From NCBI RefSeq assembly GCF_052115485.1, contig NZ_JBFRGU010000005.1:310001-374000 (forward strand): a stretch of 64,000 bases of DNA, written 5' to 3'. The translations under genes were made by a program, and so were the position numbers. Source of the DNA: Microvirga sp052115485. GTDB taxonomy: Bacteria; Pseudomonadota; Alphaproteobacteria; Rhizobiales; Beijerinckiaceae. Shown one piece after another: positions 8,319-18,000 of the stretch. Numbering within the stretch: the first letter of the stretch is position 1; every line of letters starts with the position of its first letter. The notes under the pieces were generated by a model that saw only the letters and a list, made by a program, of their open reading frames with translations, had not been told where the DNA came from and ran no database searches.

Positions 8319-9373
8319 CACGCTTTGGCTCCCACCTCGTCGCGGCTGGTGTCGAGGGGCCAGCGGGCGCGGGCCGGGGTCGAGATATCGTCGATGAGAC
8401 CGAGGCGCAGACGCTCCAGGCCTGCCCAGGCGATCATGGCTCCGTTGTCGCCGCACAGATTCACGGGCGGTGCGACAAGTTTCAGGCCGGTTTCGACCGC
8501 GAGACGCTGCAGGGTGGCGCGCAGCGTCTGGTTCGCGGCGACGCCGCCCGCAACCACGAGAGCGGTCGGATGGCCGGCGACATCACGGAAGGCGCGAAGA
8601 GCGGTGCGGGTGCGGTCCACCACCACATCGGCAACCGCCGCCTGAAAGCTGGCGCAGAGATCCGCCACGTCGCTTTGGGTCAACGGCGCGATGCGCTCGG
8701 CTTCGAGGCGCACGGCGGTTTTCAGGCCGGACAGGGAGAAATTCGGTTCTGCACGCCCCAGCATCGGGCGCGGCAGGTTGAAACGTTCGGGATTGCCCTT
8801 CGTCGCTTCCTTTTCCACGTGCGGGCCGCCGGGATAGGGCAGACCCAGAAGCTTTGCCACCTTGTCGAAAGCCTCGCCGATGGCGTCGTCGATGGTGGTG
8901 CCGATGCGGACATAGTCGCCGACACCCTTCACTGCCACGAGCTGTGTGTGTCCGCCCGAGGCGAGCAGAAGCAGGTAGGGGAAGGGGATGGCGTCCGTCA
9001 TGCGCGCTGTCAGCGCATGGGCTTCGAGATGGTTCACGCACATAAGGGGCTTGCGCGTGACGAGCGCCAGGGCCTTGGCGGTAGTGAGGCCCACGAGCAC
9101 GCCCCCGATCAGGCCGGGGCCTGCGGCGACCGCGATGCCGTCGATGTCATTGATCGTGGTCCCGGCGTTTTTCAAGGCGCGCGCCACGAGCCGGTCGATG
9201 ACGTCCAGATGGGCGCGGGCCGCGATCTCCGGTACGACGCCGCCATAGGCGGCATGCTGCGCGATCTGGCTCAAGACCTCGTTGGACAAGATCTCGCCGC
9301 GCCCATCGAAGCCGACGCCGACAACGGCGGCAGCGGTTTCATCGCAGGTCGTTTCGATACCGAGAATGCGCAT
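8318..9373 (-). CDS. tsaD: tRNA N6-threonylcarbamoyladenosine transferase
   Basis: 351 residues. TsaD transfers the threonylcarbamoyl group to A37 of ANN-decoding tRNAs, acting with TsaB and TsaE, which are not in this window. Visible features are the start MRILGIETTCDETAA, the metal-binding His pair in NHLEAHALTA, LLASGGHTQLV, and the nucleotide-binding loops AFDKVAKLLGLPYPGG and AGGVAANQTLR. An upstream extension to 9499 is rejected because 9373 gives the canonical N-terminus. It diverges from hemC, a conserved alphaproteobacterial neighbourhood. Confidence 0.97.
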   Translation of the reverse strand: MRILGIETTCDETAAAVVGVGFDGRGEILSNEVLSQIAQHAAYGGVVPEIAARAHLDVIDRLVARALKNAGTTINDIDGIAVAAGPGLIGGVLVGLTTAKALALVTRKPLMCVNHLEAHALTARMTDAIPFPYLLLLASGGHTQLVAVKGVGDYVRIGTTIDDAIGEAFDKVAKLLGLPYPGGPHVEKEATKGNPERFNLPRPMLGRAEPNFSLSGLKTAVRLEAERIAPLTQSDVADLCASFQAAVADVVVDRTRTALRAFRDVAGHPTALVVAGGVAANQTLRATLQRLAVETGLKLVAPPVNLCGDNGAMIAWAGLERLRLGLIDDISTPARARWPLDTSRDEVGAKA

Positions 9374-9401
9374 TCGACGTCCCAAAGCGTGGTTTTCGAA
9401 A

Positions 9402-9500
9402 CCTAGTGTCCGATCATGCTCGTTGAAACAGGGTCGAACACTAAATTTATGACTTCGCACGATCTTTTCGGAAAACAGGTTTCCCGAGACCTTGCTCAAA
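9402..9500. repeat. Degenerate copy of the gatcatg dispersed repeat
   Basis: In the tsaD-hemC intergenic region, TAGTGTCCGATCATG is followed at 9445-9457 by GGTCGAACACTA, an imperfect hairpin. Further on comes CGATCTTTTCGGAAAACAGG with GTTTCCCGA. The order (hairpin, then a purine-rich 'gaaaaccggtttcc' block) resembles the better-preserved copies at 40985 and 53482, but the match is loose. Confidence 0.4.
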
Positions 9501-9597
9501 AACTTCGGGCTTCACGGCCCGCATATCATCCCCCTATAGTCCGCCGCGCCGCACAAGATCAAACGCGGATCGTGCAGATCAGGAGAACGAGACGAGA

Positions 9598-10524
9598 ATG
9601 GCAGACCTATCCACCCTGACGATCGGCACGCGGGGCAGTCCCCTCGCGCTGGCGCAGGCACGTGAAACGCAGACCCGACTGGCGGATTCCCTCGGCTGGA
9701 CCTTGGAGCAGTTGCCCCTGAAGCTGATCAAGACGACAGGGGATACCATCCAGGACCGGGCGCTGTCGGAAGCGGGTGGCAAGGGTCTCTTCACCAAGGA
9801 GCTGGATACCGAGCTCCTGGATGGCCGCATCGATCTCGCCGTGCATTCCTCCAAGGATCTGCCGACCGTTCTGCCCGACGGCATCGTGATCGCGGGCTAT
9901 TTCCCGCGCGAAGACGTGCGGGACGCCTTCATCAGTCGCCGTGCCAAGACATTGCGCGATCTGCCTCAAGGCGCGGTGGTCGGCACCGCGTCCCTGCGGC
10001 GGCAGGCGCAAGTGTTGCGCCTGCGGCCCGATCTCAAGGTCACGCTGCTCCGCGGCAATGTGGAGACGCGTCTCGCCAAGCTCGACCGGGGCGAGGTCGA
10101 TGCCACCCTTCTTGCCATGGCGGGCCTGCGGCGGCTCGGCCTCACCGATCACGTGACGGCCATTCTCGACACCGACGACTTCCTGCCCGCCGTCGGCCAG
10201 GGCGCCATCGCTGTTGCCGTGCGCGACAAGGATGAGCGGGTGAAGGCGGCCTTGCGGCCCGTTCTCGATCCGAAGACCGGCTATGCGCTTGCAGCGGAGC
10301 GGGCGTTTCTGTCCGTTCTCGACGGCTCCTGCCGTACACCCATCGCGGGCCACGCGCGGCTCGAAGGGGCGGAGCTGGTCTTGCACGGTCTCGTCCTGCG
10401 TCCTGACGGCTCGGACAGTCTTGTCGTGACAAGACGGGGCGCGCCGTCGGACGCCGAGGCTCTCGGTCGCGAGGCCGGGCTCGACCTCAAGGCCCGCATG
10501 CCGGCCGGTTTCCTGAACGTCTGA
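9598..10524 (+). CDS. hemC: Porphobilinogen deaminase (hydroxymethylbilane synthase)
   Basis: 308 residues, full length. Polymerises four porphobilinogens to hydroxymethylbilane in heme synthesis. Motifs: IGTRGSPLALAQA at the N-terminus, KGLFTKELD, the catalytic Asp region DLAVHSSKDLPT, the arginine-rich GTASLRRQAQ, and the cofactor-binding cysteine in LDGSCRTPIAGHA. AGGAGAACG precedes ATG 9598. It is the first gene of a heme operon hemC-hemD-mic60-hemY, and its TGA overlaps the hemD ATG by one base. Confidence 0.98.
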   Translation: MADLSTLTIGTRGSPLALAQARETQTRLADSLGWTLEQLPLKLIKTTGDTIQDRALSEAGGKGLFTKELDTELLDGRIDLAVHSSKDLPTVLPDGIVIAGYFPREDVRDAFISRRAKTLRDLPQGAVVGTASLRRQAQVLRLRPDLKVTLLRGNVETRLAKLDRGEVDATLLAMAGLRRLGLTDHVTAILDTDDFLPAVGQGAIAVAVRDKDERVKAALRPVLDPKTGYALAAERAFLSVLDGSCRTPIAGHARLEGAELVLHGLVLRPDGSDSLVVTRRGAPSDAEALGREAGLDLKARMPAGFLNV

Positions 10525-11255
10525 TGCGGATTCTGGTCACACGGGCGAAGCCCGATGCGGAGCGTACCGCACAGCGTCTCGAAGCACTCGGCCATGAGGT
10601 CGTGATCGCGCCGACGCTGGAGATCGTCCCGACGAACGTGACCCGGCCCGCCGGCCCATGGGAGGCGCTCGTCGTGACAAGCGCCCATGCGGTTCCAGCT
10701 CTTGCCCTCATCGAGGACAAGGATCATCTCGTTTTCGCCGTGGGAGGCCGAACCGCCGAAGCGGTGGCGGAAGCGGGCTTCACCTCGATCCTGACGGCGG
10801 AGGGCGATGCGGTCTCGCTTGCCGCCCTGATCCGGCGCAGCCTCGCGCCGGAAGCTCCGCTGCTTCACATTACGGGCCGTCATCATAAGACCGAGCCGGA
10901 CGCCTCGCTCATCGCTGCCGGGTTCAAGGTCGAGGTCTGGGAGTCTTACGAAGCGCGCGCGCTCAAAGACTTTCCGGACGCCGCCGCCTCGGCCCTGCGG
11001 GCTGGCCAGATCGACGCCGTGCTCCATTATTCTCGAAGGAGCGTCGAAATCGCGCTTCGGCTGGTGGAGGCGGCGGGACTTTCACCCGCCTTCCAGACTT
11101 TGCGGCATGTCTGCTTGTCAGCCGATGTGGCCGCGCCGCTCGAAGATTTTGCCGTAACGCCGCCGGCGATCGCCGCCCGACCGGATGAGGACGCCCTCTT
11201 GCAACTCTTGCAGACCATTCAGACTTTCGGAAGACTGCCTCATCGGCCCGTTTAA
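10524..11255 (+). CDS. hemD: Uroporphyrinogen-III synthase
   Basis: 243 residues. Cyclises and inverts ring D of hydroxymethylbilane. HemD proteins diverge strongly in sequence; the call rests on the start MRILVTRAKPDAERTAQRLEALGHEVVIAPTLEI-type pattern (VTRAKPDAERTAQRL), the LVVTSAHAV segment, the VGGRTAEAVAEAGF loop, a C-terminal LHYSRRSVEIALRLVEAAGL region, and the position directly behind hemC with a TGATG overlap. The length is normal. The following mic60 gene starts 52 bases downstream. Confidence 0.93.
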   Translation: MRILVTRAKPDAERTAQRLEALGHEVVIAPTLEIVPTNVTRPAGPWEALVVTSAHAVPALALIEDKDHLVFAVGGRTAEAVAEAGFTSILTAEGDAVSLAALIRRSLAPEAPLLHITGRHHKTEPDASLIAAGFKVEVWESYEARALKDFPDAAASALRAGQIDAVLHYSRRSVEIALRLVEAAGLSPAFQTLRHVCLSADVAAPLEDFAVTPPAIAARPDEDALLQLLQTIQTFGRLPHRPV

Positions 11256-11307
11256 GGCCCGTGGGATCTGCTGAAAGCTTTGCCCATTCCTCGCTCAAGG
11301 ATGCCCT

Positions 11308-12540
11308 GTGACTGATTCGACCGATCCCTCCTCGCCATCTTCTCCCCGCAAAAAGCCTGCGCGAGAGCCCGCGACGATCGATTTACAGGCGACCGTGATC
11401 GATGCGGGCGCGCCGACGCATGCCGCTGGAGAGGAAAGTCCGCCCGCCGATGAGACGGCTTCGGTCGATTCCGGGGCGGGCGTGGATGCACTCGCTGAAG
11501 AACCGGTCAACGCCGGTGGAGCAGAGCCTCCCTCGCCGTCTCGGCGCGACCGTTTCGGACCGCTCGTCGGTGCGGGCGTTGTCGGCGGTCTTATCGGCGC
11601 GGGCATCGTGCTGGGAGTTCAAGCTCTGGCTCCCCTGGAAAACCCACGTCTCGCCGGGGTGGAGAAGCGGATTGCCGAAATCGCGCAGAAAACGAGCGTC
11701 GGTATCGTTGACGCGCGCCTTGCCCAACTCGAGGAAGCGCGAAGAAATCTGAATGAGAGGCTGCGGCGCAATCAGGATCTTGCCAAGCGTGCCGATCAGC
11801 GCGCCACTGAGGCCCTGTCCCGTCCCGTGGCCGCGCCTTCCGCCCCGCAGGACAACACGGCTCTGGACGCGCTCTCCCAAAGGATTGCCGCCCTGGAGGC
11901 GCAGGTCCAAGGCGGAACACAATCGGCAACCGATGCCGTGCAGGGGTTGAAGCAGCGGCTCGGCGAGCAGGAACAGCAGATCACGGCATTGTCGGGCCAG
12001 GTTGCCGGCAGCGTGTCCAACGCCGCAGAAGCGAGCGTGAAGCTCGCCCTTGCCGAGCGCCTCACCACGGCGCTCCGGCAAGGAGCGCCTTACACGGATG
12101 TTCTCGATGCCTTGCAGAAGGTGGAAGGCGACAAGATGCGGCTTGCCGCACTCGCGCCTTTTGCGCGGGACGGTGCGCCGACGGCGGCGAGCCTCGCCCG
12201 CAGCTTCAGGCCGCTCGCGACGACGATCCTGCAGGACACGCGCGGCGCTTCCGGCACGTGGGGTGACCGGGCGTTGCGGCTTCTCGACCGGGTTGTGACC
12301 ATCCGGGCGGTCGATACGCCGGATGCCACCGGCGTTCCTAGTCTCGTCACCCGGATCGAAGAGGCGCTGGCGCAAGGCGATGTCCGCAAGGCGGTCGCCG
12401 CGTGGGAGGCTATGCCGGAACCCGCGCGCCGCCTGTCCGAGGATTGGGGACGTCTCGCCAAGCAACGGGTCGCAGCCGACGCTGCCGCGCAGGCGGTTGC
12501 GGGGGACGCTCTCGCCGGCCTCAACCGACCGGCGCAATAA
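11308..12540 (+). CDS. Mic60/mitofilin-family inner-membrane protein (COG4223)
   Basis: 410 residues. An acidic, proline- and alanine-rich cytoplasmic N-terminus (about 1-85) is followed by one membrane anchor rich in Gly and Ala near residues 90-112, then a coiled-coil segment (about 115-260, many EKR/AQLEEARRNLNERL-like heptads) and a C-terminal mitofilin-like domain (about 260-400). The position between hemD and hemY is the known genomic hallmark of alphaproteobacterial Mic60, the bacterial relative of the mitochondrial cristae-junction protein. GTG 11308 is chosen because AAGGA lies about seven bases upstream. A structural membrane role is inferred from the family. Confidence 0.82.
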   Translation: MTDSTDPSSPSSPRKKPAREPATIDLQATVIDAGAPTHAAGEESPPADETASVDSGAGVDALAEEPVNAGGAEPPSPSRRDRFGPLVGAGVVGGLIGAGIVLGVQALAPLENPRLAGVEKRIAEIAQKTSVGIVDARLAQLEEARRNLNERLRRNQDLAKRADQRATEALSRPVAAPSAPQDNTALDALSQRIAALEAQVQGGTQSATDAVQGLKQRLGEQEQQITALSGQVAGSVSNAAEASVKLALAERLTTALRQGAPYTDVLDALQKVEGDKMRLAALAPFARDGAPTAASLARSFRPLATTILQDTRGASGTWGDRALRLLDRVVTIRAVDTPDATGVPSLVTRIEEALAQGDVRKAVAAWEAMPEPARRLSEDWGRLAKQRVAADAAAQAVAGDALAGLNRPAQ

Positions 12541-12557
12541 CAAGGATCGAACGACAC

Positions 12558-14111
12558 ATGTGGCGCGTTCTCGTCTTCATCGGTCTCCTGTGCATCGCGG
12601 CTTTCGGGGCGGTCTGGCTTGCCGATCGCCCCGGCACGGTTCTGGTGACTTTCTCCGGTTATGAAATGCGGACCTCGGTGGCCGTCGCCGCCATCGGCGT
12701 GATCGGCATCGCGGTTTTGCTTGCTCTTTTATGGGCGGCGGTGACGGGGATCCTGCGGCTGCCCTCGCGCCTTACATTCGCGTCTCGTGCCCGTCGCCGG
12801 GCGCGCGGCTATCAGGCCGTTTCTCGCGGCATGGTGGCTGTCGGTGCTGGCGATCCGGTCTCGGCCAGGCGCTACGCCAACGAGGCGGAACGTCTGCTCG
12901 GATCCGAAGCGCTGACGCTGCTTCTTCGGGCGCAGGCCGCGCAGATTTCAGGCAACCGAGCGGCGGCGGAAGCCGCGTTCAAGCAGATGATGGATGAGAG
13001 CGAGACCCGTGTGCTCGGCCTGCGCGGTCTCTTCGTTGAGGCCCGTCGCCGGGGCGATGGGCTGGCGGCGCGCGAATACGCTCTTGAAGCGACCCGTCTT
13101 GCACCTGCTGCCGCCTGGGCGAGCGACGCGGTGCTCGAAGCGCAATGCGCCGAGCGGGATTGGCGCGGGGCGCTCGGCGCCATCGAGCGGCGGGCGTCGC
13201 TCGGTCTTCTCGACAAGTCGACCGCCAAGCGCAATCGCGCGGTGTTGCTGACCGCCGATGCCCTCGACCGCGCCGAGCGCGATAGCGAAGGCGCGCTTTC
13301 CAGCGCGCAGGATGCGATGAAGCTCGCGCCCGATCTCGCGCCTGCGGCCGCACTTGCCGGAAAGCTCCTGTCCCACAAGGGCGAGCTTCGCCGGGCGGCC
13401 AAGGTGGTCGAGGCGGGCTGGCGGTTACAGCCTCATCCGGACCTTGCGGATGTCTATCTCAATCTGCGCCCCGGCGATTCGGGGCTTGACCGGCTCAAGC
13501 GGGCAGAAACCCTGCTCAAGCTTTCGAACGGAGCAGCGGAAGGGCGGCTCGCGGTCGCCCGGGCGGCGCTGGAGGCTCGTGAGTTCCGCCGTGCCCGCGA
13601 GGTCCTCGATCCGCTCGTCGCGGATCGCCCGACCATGCGCGTGTGCCTCCTCATGTCCGACCTGGAACAAGCCGAGCACGGCTCGACAGGCAAGGGCCGC
13701 GAATGGCTCGCGCGGGCGAGCCGGGCACCGCGCGATCCGGCCTGGATCGCTGACGGCGTCGTGTCCGACACGTGGGCGCCGATCTCGCCCGTCACCGGGC
13801 GGCTCGACGCCTTCGTCTGGCAGGCTCCGCCGGATGTGCTCGTGGCGCCCGAAATCGCCTTCAGCGACGATGTGACGGCCGATTTGGACGAGGAGCCGAA
13901 GGCCCTTCCGATCCCGCCGCGTGAAGAAGCGCTGCCGGAGCCTGTTTCGGCCTTCGCCCCAAAGCCCGATGTGGCGGCGCTCGCGAACGAAGGACCGCCG
14001 AAGCCTGCGCCCAAGACCCGCCCGGAACCGGTCGTGTTTCCCTTGAATCAACCGCCCGACGATCCCGGTACGCCTGAGCAGCCGCCCATGGCCAGGACGC
14101 TGTTCTTTTAG
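12558..14111 (+). CDS. hemY: HemY-like TPR membrane protein of the heme operon
   Basis: 517 residues. Two N-terminal hydrophobic segments (about 3-20 and 38-62), with WLADRPGTVLVTFSGYEMRTS between them, mark the HemY_N domain; the rest is alpha-helical TPR repeats to about 430, then a proline-rich tail of low complexity. HemY proteins (distinct from the oxidase of the same name in Bacillus) are linked to heme synthesis, with an uncertain, possibly scaffolding, role. ATG 12558 follows AAGGATCG and gives the family start MWRVLVFIG; it lies 17 bases after the mic60 stop. It is the last gene of the operon. Confidence 0.88.
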   Translation: MWRVLVFIGLLCIAAFGAVWLADRPGTVLVTFSGYEMRTSVAVAAIGVIGIAVLLALLWAAVTGILRLPSRLTFASRARRRARGYQAVSRGMVAVGAGDPVSARRYANEAERLLGSEALTLLLRAQAAQISGNRAAAEAAFKQMMDESETRVLGLRGLFVEARRRGDGLAAREYALEATRLAPAAAWASDAVLEAQCAERDWRGALGAIERRASLGLLDKSTAKRNRAVLLTADALDRAERDSEGALSSAQDAMKLAPDLAPAAALAGKLLSHKGELRRAAKVVEAGWRLQPHPDLADVYLNLRPGDSGLDRLKRAETLLKLSNGAAEGRLAVARAALEAREFRRAREVLDPLVADRPTMRVCLLMSDLEQAEHGSTGKGREWLARASRAPRDPAWIADGVVSDTWAPISPVTGRLDAFVWQAPPDVLVAPEIAFSDDVTADLDEEPKALPIPPREEALPEPVSAFAPKPDVAALANEGPPKPAPKTRPEPVVFPLNQPPDDPGTPEQPPMARTLFF

Positions 14112-14198
14112 GTTCTCGCGTTTTAGAGGCGGCAGACACCTTGCCAACCGGCAGGGTAGCCGCTATGAGGTCGCGCTCTCCGATCATTTGATCGTGAC

Positions 14199-14274
14199 GC
14201 CGCAATAGCTCAGCTGGTAGAGCACCTCATTCGTAATGAGGGGGTCGGGGGTTCGAATCCCTCTTGCGGCACCA
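14199..14274 (+). tRNA. tRNA-Thr (anticodon CGT)
   Basis: A 76-base cloverleaf. The acceptor stem GCCGCAA pairs with TTGCGGC; the D arm is GCTC-AGCTGGTAG-AGC. The anticodon stem CCTCA/TGAGG encloses the loop TTCGTAA, giving anticodon CGT. The T arm GGGGG/CCCTC encloses TTCGAAT (one G-T pair). A discriminator A and an encoded CCA end at 14274. It lies 87 bases after hemY and directly before a decayed recombinase, a typical integration context. Confidence 0.97.
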
Positions 14275-14471
14275 TTCTCCTAAGGGAGTTGCCGGTCTCT
14301 GCCATCACAGACCAGTGCACCCAATCTCAAAGGGGCTATGCCCCTAGTGACGTCGAGCGTTCGCTCTCAGGCAGTTCCAATAGTTGGGCGGGGCGCACAT
14401 TCAAAGCGAGCGACGCGTGCCAAAGGGTGACGATGGTCGGATTACGTTGGCTCAATTCAAGGCCGCCGCTT

Positions 14472-14721
14472 CATTGCTCGTGGGGAGCTTCTATCCGAGT
14501 TCGTAGAGATCGAGAGCGGAAAGCGTAACGACCGCCCTCAACTTGCTGCGGCCCTAGCCGCGTGCCGCATTCACGAGGCTACTCTCATCATTGCGAAGCT
14601 CGACCGCTTTAGCCGGGGCGCGTTTCGTTGCAGCCGATATGCCCGAAGCCAACTAACTCGTTGTCGGTATCATGGCTGTGGTCGCTCAAGCAGAACGGAA
14701 GCTTATCTCAGACCGAAAGCT
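14472..14721 (+). pseudogene. Decayed serine recombinase (resolvase/invertase family)
   Basis: Translating 14479-14616 in one frame gives GELLSEFVEIESG, KRNDRPQLAAALAACR and ATLIIAKLDRFSR, an excellent match to the catalytic domain of Hin/resolvase-type recombinases. The reading then shifts by one base (from 14618) to ARFVAADMPEAN, an in-frame TAA at 14654-14656, and LVVGIMAVVAQAERKLISDR. The frameshift plus loss of about a dozen codons between the pieces, the stop, and the missing N-terminal catalytic serine region and DNA-binding tail show that the gene is dead. Its place just behind a tRNA gene suggests a vanished integrative element. Confidence 0.85.
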
Positions 14722-14810
14722 CAGGGGCGAAGGTGACAGTCCATAGACAGTCTTGAAAATGCAAGAGCCCTGCTTTGCCCGCTACCATGGGTGATTGAGC
14801 ATCGGCCATC

Positions 14811-14872
14811 TGAATCTGATCCTGCAACCGTCGGCATCGCAGTACAGTGCACGCCTCTACTTATTTCGATCC
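14811..14872 (-). pseudogene. Possible remnant of an RTX-protein C-terminus
   Basis: On the minus strand this stretch reads DRNK, a stop, then RRALYCDADG, echoing the DKKTGALYYDADGTG segment near the C-termini of both intact RTX proteins in this patch. The shared DNA core CCGTCGGCATCG also recurs at 15107-15118. The match is short, contains a stop and is not extended on either side, so it is tentative. Confidence 0.35.
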
Positions 14873-14967
14873 AAACAGATTGACAGTTCAACGTGTAATC
14901 GAAGTTAGATGCTTATGAACGCTAAGGCCATGCTGGAAGGTTGAAGTTTTCGGCGCTATTGAAACTC

Positions 14968-15002
14968 AAAGTGCCGCCACAGTTTGCACCGGGCGGCACT
15001 TT
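14968..15002 (-). terminator. Stem-loop behind the minus-strand RTX gene
   Basis: AAAGTGCCGCC (14968-14978) is perfectly complementary to GGCGGCACTTT (14992-15002), giving an 11-bp stem with a 13-base loop, 21 bases beyond the RTX gene stop. In the gene's direction the stem ends in ACTTT and continues GAGTTTC, a weak U-tract. Confidence 0.7.
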
Positions 15003-15023
15003 AGAGAATCTATTTCGGGTTCA

Positions 15024-18000
15024 CTAGATCACGAAGAAGTCGTGGTAGTAGAGCTTCGTCTTGTTGGTGAGAGTGGCAAACTTCACCTGAGCCGACTTCC
15101 CGGTTCCGTCGGCATCGTAGTACAGGTTGCCGGTCTTCTTGTCGTAGATGATCCGATCATCATTGTCGTGAGCCTTATCGCCCTCATAAAACATGCCCGA
15201 CTTGAGCTTCTCCGGCTTGGTCGGTGTTCCCTTGCCCAACTTCTTGAAGATAGCATTGTCAAGCCAGATACTGTCGTCCCTAGACTTGAAATCGTAGATC
15301 TTGTCTACATTCTTGCTCTTGTGCAAGCGTGTATCGAAGATGAATGTGTCCTTGCCCGACCCGCCATAAAGTTTGTCATTGCCTTCCAGACCATAGAGCT
15401 TGTCGTTTCCGCCCATGCCTTTCAGGATATTAGCGGCAGCATTTCCTCTGAGGACGTTGGAGCCGTTCGTTCCCGTCAGCGTCATGTTGACACCATCGGC
15501 AATGGTAGCGTTGACGGAGGAAGGCAACATGGACAGATCGTAAGCTGTCTTCAGCAGAACAGTGTTGTTGCCCTCGTTGTCGATGATCACATCGCCAGCA
15601 TTGTCGATGACATAGAAATCATCGCCTGCGCCGCCAATCATCGTATCCGCGCCAATGCCGCCATCAATCCAGTTTCCGGCAGCATTGCCGGTAATAGTGT
15701 TGTTCAGTTCATTACCCGTGAGGGCGAGCGCGCCACCACCGATACCAGTCAGCGACTCGATATTCGCACTGAGGGTATAGTTGATATCCGCGAAGATTGT
15801 GTCGGTGCCTTCACCAGCGTTTTCGACAACGACATCACCGAAGCTGATGTAATAGCTGTCGTCGCCGTTCCCGCCGATCAGGACATTCGCAGCGCCGTTC
15901 CCGAACAGAACGTCATTAAACTGAGATCCAACGACGTTCTCGATCTCCGAATAGGTGTCACCTTGAGCATTGCCTCCGGCACCTTGTCCGGTGGCAAGGT
16001 TGACCGTCACGGCTGCTTCGGAATTGGAGTAATTTACCGTGTCAATGCCGCCTCCGCCATTCAGCGCATTAGCGTTCGCATCAGCGATGAACGTGTCGTT
16101 ATAGCTGGAACCGATGGCGTTCTCGATGCTGTCATACGTATCGCCCTGAGCATCCCCGCCTGAGCCCACTTTGGCGGCAAGGTTCACCACGACACCAGCA
16201 TTGGACCTTACGTAGGAGACAGTATCGCGTCCTCCATTGCCTCGCAGGATATCGCTTCCTGCCCCACCTTCAAGGGTATTGGCGTTGTCATCACCGATGA
16301 GCGTGTCATTGTGGGCGCTGCCGATCAGGCCCTCGATGCTTGTTGGTGTGTCTGGGCGACTGTAGTAATCGCCAGCCGCATCGTTCGTGTTCTGAGTACG
16401 GTCTGCCAGCGAAGCCGTCACACCTTTGGTGGCATTCTCGTAGGACGCGAAGTCAATGCCGGCACCACCAACCATGGTGTCACCATCAGCGCCTCCAAGA
16501 AGAATGTCGTCCCCATTACCGCCTTCCAAGAAGTCGTTGGCCGTCCCGCCAATCAGCGTATCATTGCCGTCGTGACCCCAGAACTCGTTGTATGTGTTGG
16601 CGCCGATAAAGGTGTCGGCATATTGAGTCCCGCCATACGCATCGACCTTGATATAGACATCGCCCTTCGCTTCGCCGGTGCTCCTGTTAGCCGCGCCTGC
16701 ATTAAGCAGATCGAGCGTGATGCCTACGCCGGCTCTGGAGTATTCATAAGTCGCGATATCCCATTGATCACCGCCTTCAAGTGTATCAGCTGCTACACCC
16801 GCACCACCATAGAGCCGGTTGTCGCCGCCGCCACCGTAGATGTGGTTCGCGCCCGCATCGCCGCCCAGAATATCATTGCCGGCACCGCCGGTTAGATTCT
16901 CGATCGACACATAAATGTCGCCCAACGCATCTCCCGTGTTGGCGAAGTCACCACCCAGGCTCGCCTGCAGAGCTGAACTGCCAGCGTAATCGGCCATATC
17001 TCCGTCGCCTGCGCCGCCGTCAAGAAGATCCGCGCCTGCACCACCGTTGAGAATATCGCTCCCGCCACCACCGTAAAGCTTGTCGTTTCCATCACGCCCG
17101 AACAGAATGTCTAGGTCAAACGCGGTGCCGTAATAAATATCGGCGCGGGCTGTCCCCTCGACCGTGACCTGCTTCACACGCGGATCGACGATCATCATAT
17201 CGATGCCGGTATAGCCTTCTGTCCCATCAGCCCAGCTAATGGCAAGGCGGCCATCTTCCATCTCCATGACTCTCGGGTGAGAGCGATCTTTTGGAGATAG
17301 ATCCATGCTTTCAACGGCCCCGGCGGTGTCGACAACGCTCAGAACGGCCTTTGCATTCTGATCAGGGAGAGCATTACGGTAAGTGAGGGCAATGCGCTCA
17401 CCTCTCAGGGCGGTCAGTTCCAGAGAGGTGTTGGTACCATCCGAGCTTGCATAGTTTTGCGTAATTAATGTCGAGGCACCGTTATTTAGTGGGCTGCCAT
17501 CCGCGTTATAAAATGTCGCAAAAAGGTTTTTGCTGTTGTGCTGGTGCCTGACGATGGCGAATTTGCCCGTCAGATTGCCATTGTCATCTTTCAGACCGAC
17601 AACTTGGTCTACTCGAGCTGTATCATCCTTGAAAACGGAAAACTCAGAAGAAATGGTTGGCTGAACGCTGGAGGTGTCTACGATTTTGTACTTTACATTT
17701 ATGCCGTTATAATAAGTCACGACATATTTATTATCCCCGATACGAGCGACATCGGGCTCTTGGGCATTTGCATTATTTACAACAGTAGTAATCGCGGCAC
17801 GTTCGCCGCTCGAATTGTGCACTTCAAAGGCGATACCTGTTCCGTTCTCATAAGTGCGGACATATCCGCCATCACGAGCCTCATCCATATTGGCGATGGA
17901 GAAGCCATGCAGGAAGGCATTGCCGACGGTTTGTATATCCCCAGCGGCGAATCCGCCTTTGTCATCCGCCGTAAAGACCCGGGTCTTGAGATCAAAACCG

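Noticed and set aside
14331..14345. AGGGGC-TAT-GCCCCT hairpin behind the tRNA as a terminator
   Set aside because: The loop has only three bases, no T-run follows, and no transcript is clearly served.
14275..14471. Attachment-site duplicate of the tRNA-Thr 3' end
   Set aside because: I searched by eye for the TTCGAATCCCTCTTGCGG core beyond the tRNA and saw no second copy; the other end may lie outside the recognisable patch or be erased.
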